A stretch of 64,000 nucleotides of DNA from Siphonodentalium dalli (Eukaryota > Mollusca > Scaphopoda > Gadilida > Siphonodentaliidae), in NCBI GenBank assembly GCA_032622095.1, contig CP136068.1, positions 53,564,443 through 53,628,442 of the forward strand, read 5' to 3'. Position numbers and translations under genes: made by a program. Positions 23,602 to 34,865 of the stretch are shown piece after piece (position 1 is the first letter of the stretch; each line of letters opens with the position of its first letter). The notes beneath the pieces are model-generated. The model saw only the letters and a program-made list of their open reading frames with translations. It had not been told where the DNA came from and did no database searches.

Positions 23602-25958
23602 ATGTAAGGGTGTAACTGTAAGTTACAACCATAAATCCTGGCATCATTAGTTAACTTTTTTTCACATGCCACGATATGCCTGGTACATGTAGATCAAAAA
23701 TTCAAAAGATAACTTGTGTGAACTGGTTAGCAAAAGAGTATAATAATGTTAATATGTTCAAATCTCTGTGTGATAATGATTCAATGTGTATTGCAGTGAT
23801 TGCACATTGCAACTAGAATGCACTCAGAGAGATGCCAACGTGCGCAAAAATGTAATAAACAATAATTAAAAAAAATAATTTCACTGTATTTTACTTAATT
23901 TATTTAATTTAATTTAATGTTAGCAAAAAAAGACAATTACCATTTCTCATTTCATCACAGATAAAAGGCAAATTACTATATTAATCATTTAAGTAATTAA
24001 AACCAATTCCATGTTGCCGAAAGGATGAGACTTTAATATCGATTAAATTTTTTTCAGCGGCATATTTTCATTTTCATTTTCCGATAGTCAAAGTTGACCA
24101 AAGGAGCAATTATAAGAAATAATTAATACCATTTGTGTAAATATTGATAGCAGCCAATATTCAACAATAAATATCAATAATTAATCAATAATTAATCAAT
24201 AACGATCATTTTATGTAATAATAAACTGTTCAAACGGTGTTTGTGTCAACAAATGCGTTTTGTTTTGTGTTACGTCATTCGTCGTATTTGACCCGGAACT
24301 CGGCTTTACGAAATCGCGTTTTGAATGTCTCTCTTTTCCCGCACGATAAAAAGAGGTCTTCGCACGAACCAAAAAAATAATAAAACTTCCCAATTATAAG
24401 TAAAAATACCCAAATGAAGGAGTCTATGTCATATGTATGTCTATGTAGGTCCCGAGTGAGTCTATAGACTCTTTGGTGTAGAGTTATGATGGAGAAAATG
24501 TAGGTCGATCTATTTTTGTCATAACTCTGACGTATTTTGACCTGGGAGAAAAAATCGAAATCGAGGCTCACTACGAGCATGCCAGTTTTAAATATAGAAA
24601 CAGGGAATCCGGACAAATGGCGATATCGGCGACAAACAAATAATCGAAAACAACACCTAAGATAAACATAGCAAAAACGCGGCACAGTAAAAATGTCAGA
24701 ACGCCACGAGGTTTTACGTCGTTTTTGGTGACGTCATGGAGAGAAACGGAGTAGGGTGATACCAAACTACCAAGCTACGAATCTGTCTGATCGCCATACT
24801 GTTGCGCGAGCGCACGTAAAGATGGTACCTTTAGTATACTGATTATTCTGAAATTTAGGTTGATATTGCTTCAATTAATAGAACAGATCAGTGACTAAGG
24901 TATGGAATACTAAATTGTAGTACCTCATAACAGTGAAGACCTTTTCAGTTACACTGTTACACAGTTAATATTGTCTTCAAGGATGTTGTCAACATAATTG
25001 TTTTTTATTGTCGAAGGACAAAACAGATTTTGTTTATTGAACATTTTGAAACCTTCCGTATGTATTTCATGAAATTAAACCAATGGGTTTAGATAGAAAG
25101 ACGCAAGTGTGTAAACTAGTTACGGTTATTGCACGATTTTGTTGTGTCGCGATATAATGAGAACCATAGGTTTCAGTTGTACCTCATGGCATGAAAAACA
25201 TTAACCTGTTCACATCACACTGTTAAATATTATCATAAATTTGATCGGCTTCTTTCATTATAAAACTCGCAATTGAAAAGTTTTGATAATGTCACTAGCA
25301 CGTGCTTGTCAAGTTGGCTACTTTGTCGGAAACATCAAAGCGCTAGCAGGCAGGCGGCTACATTGCGAAATGATTGATATGTCAAGCAAGTGTGAGTGAC
25401 ACATTACCTCCTTTCAGATATTAAAAGACAGAAGGTGAATATTGCAGTCAACCGTAAATTGGCATGCTAGATTTTATATTGACCCCACTGATTGTGTGCA
25501 AGTAGAGAGTAAAAAGATATTGTGGACATCTGCAGTGTGGGATTAATACAAAATGCGAGCATAAGAATGGGACATTGCTAGCGTTTGATAAAACAGCTAT
25601 TTCACTTCCTAATTGAACAAGTCTTCATTTAATTGCCAAGTGTGACATGGAATTGTTTTTGGTCGACAACCTTTGATTTGTCAAAGACTACATGTATAGA
25701 GAAATAACTAAATTGATTTTTTTTTTAAATATGGCATTTGGGAGAAGTAGAAATTTCATACCAGAACTGTATACCCGGTAGCTCGATTTGCACATAATGC
25801 GATGTGTATTAATCCTTTGCATGTGAGCCAGACCTGGTAAATAATTAATTGCAATATTGTCATGTAAGTAGGCCTATTGAGTATTGTAGGAAACTAGGAT
25901 GTATAATGTAATGGCTGTCAACAAAATAATAGTTAATACTGATATAATTTGAACTCAC
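23602..25958. other. Presumed CBL intron 1 sequence; no exon recognised
   Basis: AT-rich around 23,850-24,200. A more CpG-rich patch at 24,240-24,800 includes a CRE-like palindrome TGACGTCA at 24729-24736 and overlapping open frames (such as 24275-24685, minus) with no domain that I recognise. No Cbl EF-hand or SH2 exon was found here. Confidence 0.5.
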
Positions 25959-26494
25959 TTGTCTTCAAAAGACTTTCTCCACCAATCTGCTGCATCACCT
26001 TTCGTTATCCGAAAGTTTTCGCCCGCGAATGTCCCATTTGGATAGATGGCCTTTAATTCAGCCAACATGTGTGAGAACACTAATGAAAGTTTTGTCAGAT
26101 TTCTTCTGTAATGTGAAGTTTCCTCGAACATTTTTTCTTTTCCTTCCTTGAACAACTTATTAGTGTTTTTACATTTATTCATCAAATTTTCGATAAATAT
26201 CCTGAAATATTCACATTCGTTGAGCGTTTGCAGTTTATCGTCATGTTTGGTGTAAATAAGACGAAGGTGTTGGTACGTGTCTGGAAGTATATCCAAAATA
26301 AACGGAGGGCTGTTTCGCAGGTTCATTCGCGGATGTTGGCACATTTTTACAACTTTGTCCATAAGCTTCCATGATTTCTCAATTGTCTTTTTATCCACAA
26401 CTAACTTCTGTGGTGCTAAAATTTCTTGAATAAAGGTCATAACACTACCAGGTTTCTTCATTTGATTATTTCTTCCGCGATTCGGGTTAGCCAT
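25959..26494 (-). CDS. CBL: CBL-family E3 ubiquitin ligase, N-terminal exon (four-helix bundle of the TKB domain)
   Basis: Reads 178 codons plus 2 nt leftward from ATG at 26494 (context AAAATGG, strong Kozak). A basic leader of about 31 residues is followed by the Cbl_N four-helix bundle, with [72 protein letters not shown] and [19 protein letters not shown]. Cbl proteins use the TKB domain (4H, EF-hand and variant SH2) to bind phosphotyrosine on activated kinases and a RING domain to ubiquitinate them. The apparent stop codon (TGA at 25957-25955) is part of a GTGAGT splice donor directly after GAAGACAA, so the open frame continues in another exon. EF-hand, SH2 and RING exons were looked for to the left and not recognised; intron 1 probably exceeds 25 kb. 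The frame stays open upstream to about 26635 without an ATG, which is taken as 5' UTR. Vertebrate CBL, CBLB and CBLC cannot be distinguished. Confidence 0.93.
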
Positions 26495-27318
26495 TTTGTC
26501 CTCCGATGAGTCGAAATCGCTGGGGAAAACGGTGGTGTCTAATTTTAGCTTCCTGTTCAAGTAGTTCCGGGTTGAAACAGGTGCGCGCGGATTAAGTTGG
26601 CGAACATGCGTGGGTGGATGGTCGATTTTGTTCAATGAAATATCGATTTCTCAGCATCACGCTTCTGTTGTGGCTGCTCTCCAAATTGTACTAATGTCGA
26701 TATGAACAATAATTTATCAATAGGACATACCACCTGCTTTAAATTAACACATCAGGTTTTAGTCTCCATGTACTTTGAACAATATTTTAGCAGAGTCTGG
26801 GTTGAACATTAGCTAGCGCGGATGAGGGTATGTGGAATGGAACGGAATAATTATTTATGACTGCATGTAACACGGCGGCAATTGTACAGTTCTGGGTGAT
26901 ATTTCCAATGCGGATCACCAGGCCGAGCAACTGCGCGTCCATCCTGTCGTCTGCATGGGGGGGGGGGGGGGGCAGTACATCCCCGTAAGATGGCAAAAAG
27001 TGGCTTTGCAGTGTTCATTATAGATGTTGGTCAAAATGTTATATGATGTTCCTATATAAGAGCTAGATATAAGAGGCCGTTTTCACTATTATTATCTAAT
27101 TGGACTTAGCGAATTGTGCTTAAAAGTACTGCTGATTGCGCTTAAACTCGATAAGTTATGTATGAACATAACGCAATTCATTTAACATTAATGTGGGCAG
27201 CAATTAATTAAGTGCAATTAAGCGCAATTATTGAGCATCACCAACAAAAGTAATTTAATCTTATAGAATATTCCTCAGTTGTACTATCAGGTAATCATGA
27301 TATATTGTTTTATGATAT
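26495..27318 (-). other. Region upstream of the CBL start codon (presumed 5' UTR and promoter)
   Basis: The 150 bp before the ATG have more CpG than the surroundings (for example GTGCGCGCGG at 26581-26590), as expected near a transcription start. A run of 16 G lies at 26957-26972. No TATA box or defined start site could be assigned. Confidence 0.3.
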
Positions 27319-28640
27319 TAGTCCAGGATATATTGGTAGACCTCTGCACCCCCACCCCCAGGACTTAACTTCACCCCACTAATTTTCTTCCTTAAGGTCT
27401 CCTCTAATTTTTTTCACTTGTTAACAAGAAAAAAAAGTGGCCGCAGAGACTCCAGACAAGATGGCGTCCATCATGGCGGCCATTTTTTTTTAATGCAACA
27501 GGTCTCTTTGATCGCCATTATAGTAAAGATGATAGCACATGCGGTCTTGTTTTCCGCTCGATTCGTTATGCTAATATATAATCCTTACAAATTAGCCAAA
27601 AATCCGACACCAGAATCCAATATGGCGGCCAAGATGGCCGCCGAAATGTGAAAATATGCTATTTTTCTGACATGTTACCACCTTTCGTTTGTCTCTGTGG
27701 GAAAATGTTAGAATTTTTGCGTCATATTATACATTTGTCATATAGAGGAGTCATTGGCGAACACATGGGGACCATAATATGCATTCATTGCGGGATATAT
27801 TTGTCCGATATCACGATTCCTCTTATACCTGAGTTGAGGAATATTTACCCAAATCCAAGATGGCGGCCAAAATGGCCACCAGAAATAAATAATCGCCGAA
27901 AATCGCTGATTTTAACATCAGTGAGCATTATTGTCATGACAACTCCACACCTGCTTACTATTGTAAGTTGGGAACACTTAGGCGAAGAACTTTCCTTGTA
28001 CCATATCCAAATAAAATTCCCCCAAATCCAAAATGGCGCCCACAATGGCGGACAGATTTTGAAAAATCACCGAAATTCCCTCATATTCACATCATTGGGC
28101 ATTATTGTCGAGACAACTCCACCCATGCTTACAATTGAGTTGTGAATAATGAGGTGAAGTAATTACATTACATCTCATGCAATAAATTGTTTTCCAAATC
28201 GAAGATGGCGGCCAAAATGGCGACCGAAATTTGAAAACAAGTCTACATTACTTTACTTTCTTACGATGGGCGTTATTGTTTCGCGATTTCTATCCACCAT
28301 TACATGTTGATATGGAATAGTGACATGAAGTATTCATTAGGGTTTGGCAACTGATACTCACAGCCAAGATCGCTGATATATTGGCGGCTAGAAATTGAAA
28401 AGAAATCGATATTTTCACATATTAATTTCAACTTTTTGTCATAATATCGGTATGTATGGACGAAACTGTACATAAACCATCTACTAGTTCAACTATAAGG
28501 TAACAAAACGCATAACATAGCTCGTATCTTTCTGGAAAGATGAAAAACCACAATTAATATCGCGATGTGGCATTTCGAAATCCAGTCTCCACTTAGCGCC
28601 GACAATGGCCGTAAGCGTAGGTGCGCCGAATAGTTATATC
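27319..28640 (+). repeat. Left arm of the giant inverted repeat
   Basis: Contains ATGGCGGC-type motifs near 27,457, 27,621, 27,858, 28,032 and 28,204. The open frames 27418-27651 and 27648-28145 have exact counterparts in the right arm and are treated as repeat sequence. Confidence 0.9.
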
Positions 28641-30719
28641 AGAACAATTACATGATAACAGATTCTGATATGCCACGTCACGTCCATAATTATCTGGACC
28701 AGCTTCCATTTCTTTGTCTGAAAAATCTAGGTCGCTCACACCGACAAAGTATTCACCACTTCCTGGGAGTAGGGTCCCTCTAATCATAACGTTTCAAACA
28801 ATTCATTTTCCGGTGTCTAGCTTACAGAAGGTCATCTCTATGTATGTGTCTCATACCCCATGGGATAACGACATGTACACCTGGCGAACCAGTTAGCTAG
28901 TCACTTCTCAATAGATGGTTCGTCAACTCACAAACTCAGCGAACGCATTGGCATATGTGGACAGTGTTTCGAAGGTTGCTAGCTGTCTCATTCCCTTGGA
29001 CAGATGTCTATCTGCCAAGGAGAAGACCCTAGTGTACAGACTACCCACACTTCTTGACCATTATCCGAAGCAAACTGTGTGACGCCCCGCAGTTGTCTCG
29101 ACGAATATCTCCCAGCAGAGAAGAACAATGCTCGCGGTGCTAGTTTGTGGACATGCGCCATGATAGTGGGAATGAAATTGGCCACTGTATACACCACCCC
29201 TACACCTGGTGCATGTTTAAGATATCGAATGTCGTGCGTGTCGGTTTTATTTGGTGTGGTAAGATTGTATTTCCACATCCGTTTCGAAGCCTTTCTGATT
29301 CAACTACGTACACTTTTGTCTGGATAATAATATGCTAGCCTCCCTCAAAACAGTCGGATGGACTAAAGGATAATGTCTTTATAACATGAATGTATGCGTG
29401 TTTTGTTATCCTCTCTCGGGGTTAGTGTCAGTATGTGGGCGGTATTATCCAAGAAAATGTCAGGAACTGTGGTGCATTTATTTCACTATGTATTTAAAGA
29501 ACAATTTACAGTCTCGATGGCAATGGCTGTGGCCGTTGGGGAACGCGACCTTTATGATCATATAGCTTTATATATATAACTTTAGAATATAGTAGTTAAT
29601 GTCTCATGCAGGAAAATGGTCGCATTGGTGATGTTACCAAGAAATCACTTGGTGTACCAACGTTTGTTGAACTGAATGCAAGAGCTCATCAACGTAACAT
29701 TCCTCTGGATGTTCTTCGCGTTGAACATTTCACCCTTTTGTTGATGGCATTTGTACTTTCTTGAACCATACCACCCAGCGTGAGTATGACATATCAACCA
29801 AATATCAAAGGTATCGCCTTTAAGACTACACCACAGTCTTGATGAGGCTTATACAGCAGTAGCCAATGGCATACTCCTGGTCCAGTTGTTTAAGAACGGC
29901 TTCCAAACGGATGGGGACATACAATCTTAGCATACAAGGAAAGCAAAGCCACACATGAGATCCTGTCTGAATCTAAAACATAACAAAATAAGGGGCGGTG
30001 CAGTCATGGTCCAATTTCATTTCCACTATCATGACACATACCCACAAACTAGCACCGTGTGTATTGTTATCATCTGCTTGGATCTGTTCTGTGAGACGAT
30101 TGCTGGACGCCAACAAGCTTGTTCTTATGATCATGTTCAAGGAGTTTGGGTATATTATGCATTATGGTCTTCTACGCCTTAGCAGAAATGCATCCGTCAA
30201 ATGTCGGGCTTTCAACATTCGAAGCCATATACAGAAGTTGTCCGGGTACGTCAGTGCATTAGATGAGTATGTGAATTGATGAACCATATATTGAGAAGTG
30301 GCTCTTTGTGAAGATCACCATGTGTACACGTTGTTAACCCCATTAGGTCACCAAAGCTGACAATACGCAGATAGATAGGTCCTTCTGAAAGCTAGTATAC
30401 GCATCGACCGAATACCTGTATAGTGTATCGCAAAAGATGACGCATATACCCCATATGTAGCATCTGAATTATACCATAAGCTATACCACGAATGAAGCTC
30501 GCTAAGAATTCCAAGCTTTCGAAACCAACACGTGAGCTGGACACCGGCATATGTATTGTTTGAAACATTCCGATTAGTGGCACACTCCTACAAAGAAGAG
30601 TAGTGAACTGTTGTTGTGAGTGAGATAGATTAATCTGACGAAGAGACGGAAACGAGTCTAGATAATGCTGGATGTGGCAATTCAGAATAAGCTCAGGTAC
30701 TGTTGTTTTGATTCTTGGA
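28641..30719. other. Centre of the giant inverted repeat, partly an older inverted duplication
   Basis: Minus-strand frame 28988-29278 and plus-strand frame 29998-30279 both read F-P/S-TIM-H-HKLAP followed by related residues, so the centre was itself once palindromic. No known domain was recognised; it may be a decayed gene of the element. Confidence 0.5.
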
Positions 30720-32141
30720 AGTCATAATATGACTATTCGGCGCACCTATATATGAGCCCTTAGTGGAGAATGGATTTTGAAATGCCACATTGCGATTGTG
30801 GGATTTCATCCTTCCAAAAGGCTACGACTTACATTGGAACTAATATATGGCTTATATTATGTACCGTTTCGTTTATACAAATCAATATTATGACAAAAAG
30901 TTGAAATTAGTATGTGATAATATCGGCTTCTTTTCAATTTCTACCCACCAGTTGGCCGCCATATTGACTGTGAGTATCACTTGCCAAACCCTAATGAATA
31001 ATTCATACATATCAACATGTAATGGTGGATAGAAATCGCGAAACAATAACGCCCATCGTAAGAAAGTAAAGTAATGTAGACTTGTTTTCAAATTTCGGTC
31101 GCCATTTTGGCCGCCATCTTCGATTTGGAAAACAATTTATTGCATGAGATGTAATGTAATTACTTCACCTCAGTATTCACAACTCAATTGTAAGCATGGG
31201 TGGAGTTGTCTCGACAATAATGCCCAATGATGTGAATATGAGGGAATTTCGGTGATTTTTCAAAATCTGTCCGCCATTGTGGGCGCCATTTTGGATTTGG
31301 GGGAATTTTATTTGGATATGGTACAAGGAAAGTTCTTCGCCTAAGTGTTCCCAACTTACAATAGTAAGCAGGTGTGGAGTTGTCATGACAATAATGCTCA
31401 CTGATGTTAAAATCAGCGATTTTCGGCGATTATTTATTTCTGGTGGCCATTTTGGCCGCCATCTTGGATTTGGGTAAATATTCCTCAACTCAGGTATAAG
31501 AGGAATCCTAGCTCGAGTATCTCCTGCAAATATATATGCATGGGTGTTGTTATAATAGCAATAACATTCATTGATTCGAAACATAACATCGCGTTATTAA
31601 CGGAGATTCGGCTTTGGCCTATAATACCGGCATTTGGGAAAACGTGATATCGGACAAAAATATCCCGCAATGAATGCATATTATGGTCCCCATGTGTTCG
31701 CCAATGACTCCTCTATATGACAAATGTATAACATGACGCAAAAATTATAACATTTTCCCACAGAGACAAACGAAAGGTGGTAACATGTCAGAAAAATAGC
31801 ATATTTTCACATTTCGGCGGCCATCTTGGCCGCCATATTGTATTCTGGTGTCGGATTTTTGGCTAATTTGTAAGGATTATATATTAGCATAACGAATCGA
31901 GCGGAAAACAAGACCGCATGTGCTATCATCTTTACTATAATGGCGATCAAAGAGACCTGGTGCATTAAAAACAAATGGCCGCCATGATGGACGCCATCTT
32001 GTCTGGAGTCTCTGCGGCCACTTTTTTTTCTTGTTAACAAGTGAAAAAAATTAGAGGAGACCTTAAGGAAGAAAATTAGTGGGGTGAAGTTAAGTCCTGG
32101 GGGGGGGGGGGTGCAGAGGTCTACCAATATCTCCTGGACTA
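30720..32141 (-). repeat. Right arm of the giant inverted repeat
   Basis: Reverse complement of the left arm, with an additional segment 31506-31648 and a run of 12 G at 32100-32111 where the left arm has CCCCCACCCCC. Confidence 0.9.
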
Positions 32142-32298
32142 TATATATATATGTGCCAATTAGTTAATAACCCGATAGGCAGTCTTCATTTCTGGAAGTT
32201 GTGTGCACATCTTTCCACTCAAAGTGGTTACTCCGCTACCCCTGCTTCGAAGGTTGATCTCTATGATGCATTATATTATTATTATATATTTTGGAACT

Positions 32299-32369
32299 TA
32301 TGTATGTATGTATATATGTATGTATGTATGTATGTATATGTATGTATGTATATGTATGTATGTATGTTA
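32299..32369. repeat. TATG microsatellite
   Basis: Run of (TATG)n with TATATG variants, followed by TATAGACTTGAAAACTGCTG, which resembles the TATAGACTCGAAAACGGCTC motif at 55,525. Both are likely ends of a dispersed microsatellite-associated repeat. Confidence 0.8.
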
Positions 32370-32440
32370 TAGACTTGAAAACTGCTGGACCGATCCGACG
32401 AAAATATTTCAGAGAATGGCCCGGTAGTATATTGGGAGAT

Positions 32441-33736
32441 TAGTGATGCGGACCAGACCGCCAAAAAAATAAAATCCGGTCCAGTCCGGTGCTGGCCACG
32501 GCTGTACCGAACCATACCTTCTGGACCGGTAGAGTGCGAGCTGGGCCGTCCGGTCCAATCCAGACTATATCGTTTTTGTGGAACTATTTCATGAATGTGT
32601 ACTGTTGCACATGTCTGCTGTCGTGATGTGAGATTCCGCCAGGTTTCAGATGCTGCCAAATGCAAATTGTGACAAATTTCCCATATAAGTTACCTTCATC
32701 TTCGGTATTGACATATAATGGTCTAAGACTATTCATTGTTATGTTTGTTTCTGGGTTTTTTTTGTAACGATACAATTATAAAATAGAACAGTTAATTATT
32801 CTGGAAAACCCAATGACCCACCATTTTCGGAAATATGTCAAACACGTTATTCTGTTTCCTGTCACGCATGGATGGTAGGGACCAGAATACAGAATAACAA
32901 TCTTACCCCCCCCCCCCCCCCCCCGAGTGTTGTCTCGAAAACGATGTGCATCTTTAACATTTGTCCTAATATACACAACAACAATGGTAAATCATCTCTA
33001 AAAGTTTATATTCAAAGTATGTATTGGGTTATTGCAGTGCCACCCTGCATTGCGGCAAGCATGCAATGCTGCAAACATTGTGCAGTTGTTTTGATATATA
33101 TATAGTAAACCTAATTTTCTCTGTATACATACCTGTACATGTCCCCTATTTCACACTGAACGAATGGAAATGTGTCAAAAATTATACCAAGAAGGACTGA
33201 AAATTACACATATCAATGATTTACTTCTCGGAATTCCCGATATCTCAAATAGAACAAACAAAATTCTCTTCAAAATAGTCCATCGATATATAACAGCGAC
33301 TAAACGATTCGAAGTCGGATAGTCAAACGCATTTCAGAATAGCCACAAAAAGCAAATTAGTCACAAATCGGTTTTGGCACCTACCACCCAAAATCCCGAA
33401 CACACTCATTTGTAAATGTAAATATGTTTAACCTATATATGATTTTGAATCTTTCCTTCACCATTTTGTATGAATAATATTATTGTAAACAGGGAGAGGG
33501 GCAAAGTAAGTTTTGTAACTTGTCCCCAATCCCTTTTGTATTATTCGATATACAAATAAAATATGTTTAATGTAAAGTACGATGAACACTTTGCTAAAAT
33601 GGTAATTCATTCAGACATAAGTAGACCGAGCCGCTTTGGACAGGCCCAGACAAGGGTGCCCGACCGGAGTGGCCTGTACCGGACTGGACCGCATATAGTC
33701 AATGGACCGGGATATCCGGTCCCGCTCGCATCACTA
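32441..33736. mobile_element. hAT-like element remnant with GGTCCGGTCC-rich ends, carrying a LINE fragment
   Basis: Ends TAGTGATGCGGACCAGACCG (32441-) and, reversed, TAGTGATGCGAGCGGGACCG (-33736). The subterminal parts are rich in CCGGTCC/GGACCGG. No matching 8-bp duplication was found, so the boundary call is tentative. A related end lies at 37,280-37,386 and 41,183-41,210. Confidence 0.6.
33121..33565 (+). mobile_element. LINE (non-LTR retrotransposon) 3' fragment
   Basis: Reads EWKCV-type residues, then ITHINDLLLGIPDISNRTNK and ILFKIVHRYITATKRF before a stop, resembling C-terminal tails of invertebrate LINE ORF2 proteins. It is followed by a 3' UTR-like tail with GGGAGAGGGGCAAAGTAAG and CTTGTCCCCAATCCC and ends ATAAAATATG. 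Truncated at the 5' end; no functional protein. Confidence 0.55.
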
Positions 33737-34140
33737 CTATATGTATACATGTATCAGAAGTTCACTCCCACATAAAGGTAACACTATTTGGATGAAATTG
33801 TCTTATTCCATGACGCCACATGCAGACATCTCGGAATAATGAACCCAGTTAAACAGACCTATACCACAACCTATTGCTATTAATACATCTCAACAGACCA
33901 ATATTGAAATCTGTGTTTTAGAGAATGGATTGAAGGATTGTCCTGCTTTCAATCCGGTCTCTGATGCTGGATAATATACCATCTGGTTGAGTATTGTAAT
34001 TATTTGTACACAAATTCCACCACATTCCCAGTGACTCAGAACAGTTAGTCGTTATGACTCAACCCTGGTCATTTTCACTAACACTATTGTGGTCTAATGA
34101 ACCAAACTATTCGCTTTGACTAACTATTTCTTACTCGTTA

Positions 34141-34865
34141 AGATAAGATAAGAGGATTTATTGCAATACACCAATGGAGGCAGTTAAAATAACAGGTAAT
34201 ACATGAATAGTTACACATTAAAATAAAATACATAGAATATGCATAATTATGTACGATATATAATCCTTAGTAGAAGATAAATTAAAACTTTCAACGTGTA
34301 TTTCCCCATATTGCCATTCTGTCTTCTTTTTTTTAGAAAGAATAACCGGATCATGTTGCGCACGGAAATTATTTGTTTGTCCTCGTTTTTCATTATATGA
34401 AGATGAACTTATCATCACTCATGTTTATGAAATCTATGCTATAATTTTGAGCAACATCAAACAAGTCTTTTCTAGAGTCAGCGTACGCACTGCATTCCAT
34501 AATAAAATGTTTTTCTGTTTCAACTTTATGTTCATCACACATGTGACAAATTCGGTCTTTTAATGACGTTTTTGTTTGTGTGTCAACCCATCTATAGCTA
34601 AAATATGGTTGCTAACACGTAGTCGGGTGAACATCTCTCTTGTCGCTGACAATCGAACATGTCTGAGGTACGGTTATATATCATAATTGTCTTTGAAAGT
34701 TCTGTGAAGTTCGCAGTTTATAACCACCCTCTGGTCTGTCGTTATCGAAAATGTCTTTTTTTTTAACTTATTTATATGTTCTGATATTAACCTTTCAATT
34801 ATTAGTTTTTCTTTCACTCTTATTGTTGTATTAGATTGTGATATATTGATACCACTATAATTGTG
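34141..34865 (-). pseudogene. LINE ORF2 C-terminal remnant (frameshifted)
   Basis: On the minus strand: NYSGINISQSNTTIRVKEKL, IIERLISEHINKLKKKTFSI, TTDQRVVINCELHRTFKDNY, a TAA stop, then YLRHVRLSATREMFTRLRVS and NHILAIDG. After a frameshift come KDRICHMCDEHKVETEKHF, IMECSAYADSRKDLFDVAQN. The CxxC...HxxxxC finger is the usual C-terminal zinc finger of LINE reverse-transcriptase proteins. The 3' end has a TCTTATCTTATCTTA simple-repeat tail (34139-34153 on the plus strand as TAAGATAAGATAAGA). Stop codon and frameshifts show that it is dead. Confidence 0.82.

Larger units (their letters stand above)
27319..32141. mobile_element. Giant inverted repeat / foldback-type element (about 4.8 kb)
   Basis: The outer ends TAGTCCAGGA (27319-) and TCCTGGACTA (-32141) are inverted repeats. 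Arm 27319-28640 is nearly identical in reverse to 30720-32141; a stretch of about 110 codons translates identically in both arms. Homology continues inward at lower identity (28760-28820 with 30500-30600; 29080-29200 with 29990-30120). Each arm holds five or six units of about 175-190 bp marked by AAGATGGCGGCCAAAATGGC-type motifs. The right arm has about 140 bp extra (31506-31648). No target duplication was established and no transposase recognised. Confidence 0.88.

Noticed and set aside
24275-24685. 136-codon minus-strand frame as an exon
   Set aside because: Basic, Phe/Tyr-rich composition with no recognisable motif, overlapping frames in other phases, and no convincing splice sites.
25955-26635. 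CBL as a 226-residue single-exon protein starting at 26635
   Set aside because: The codon at 26635 is TTG. The first ATG, in strong context, is at 26494, and the terminal TGA is part of a splice donor.
27418-28145. Open frames in the arms of the giant inverted repeat as genes
   Set aside because: The same frames occur in mirror image in the right arm, with competing frames on the other strand, and they follow the ATGGCGGC-rich repeat units rather than any known domain.
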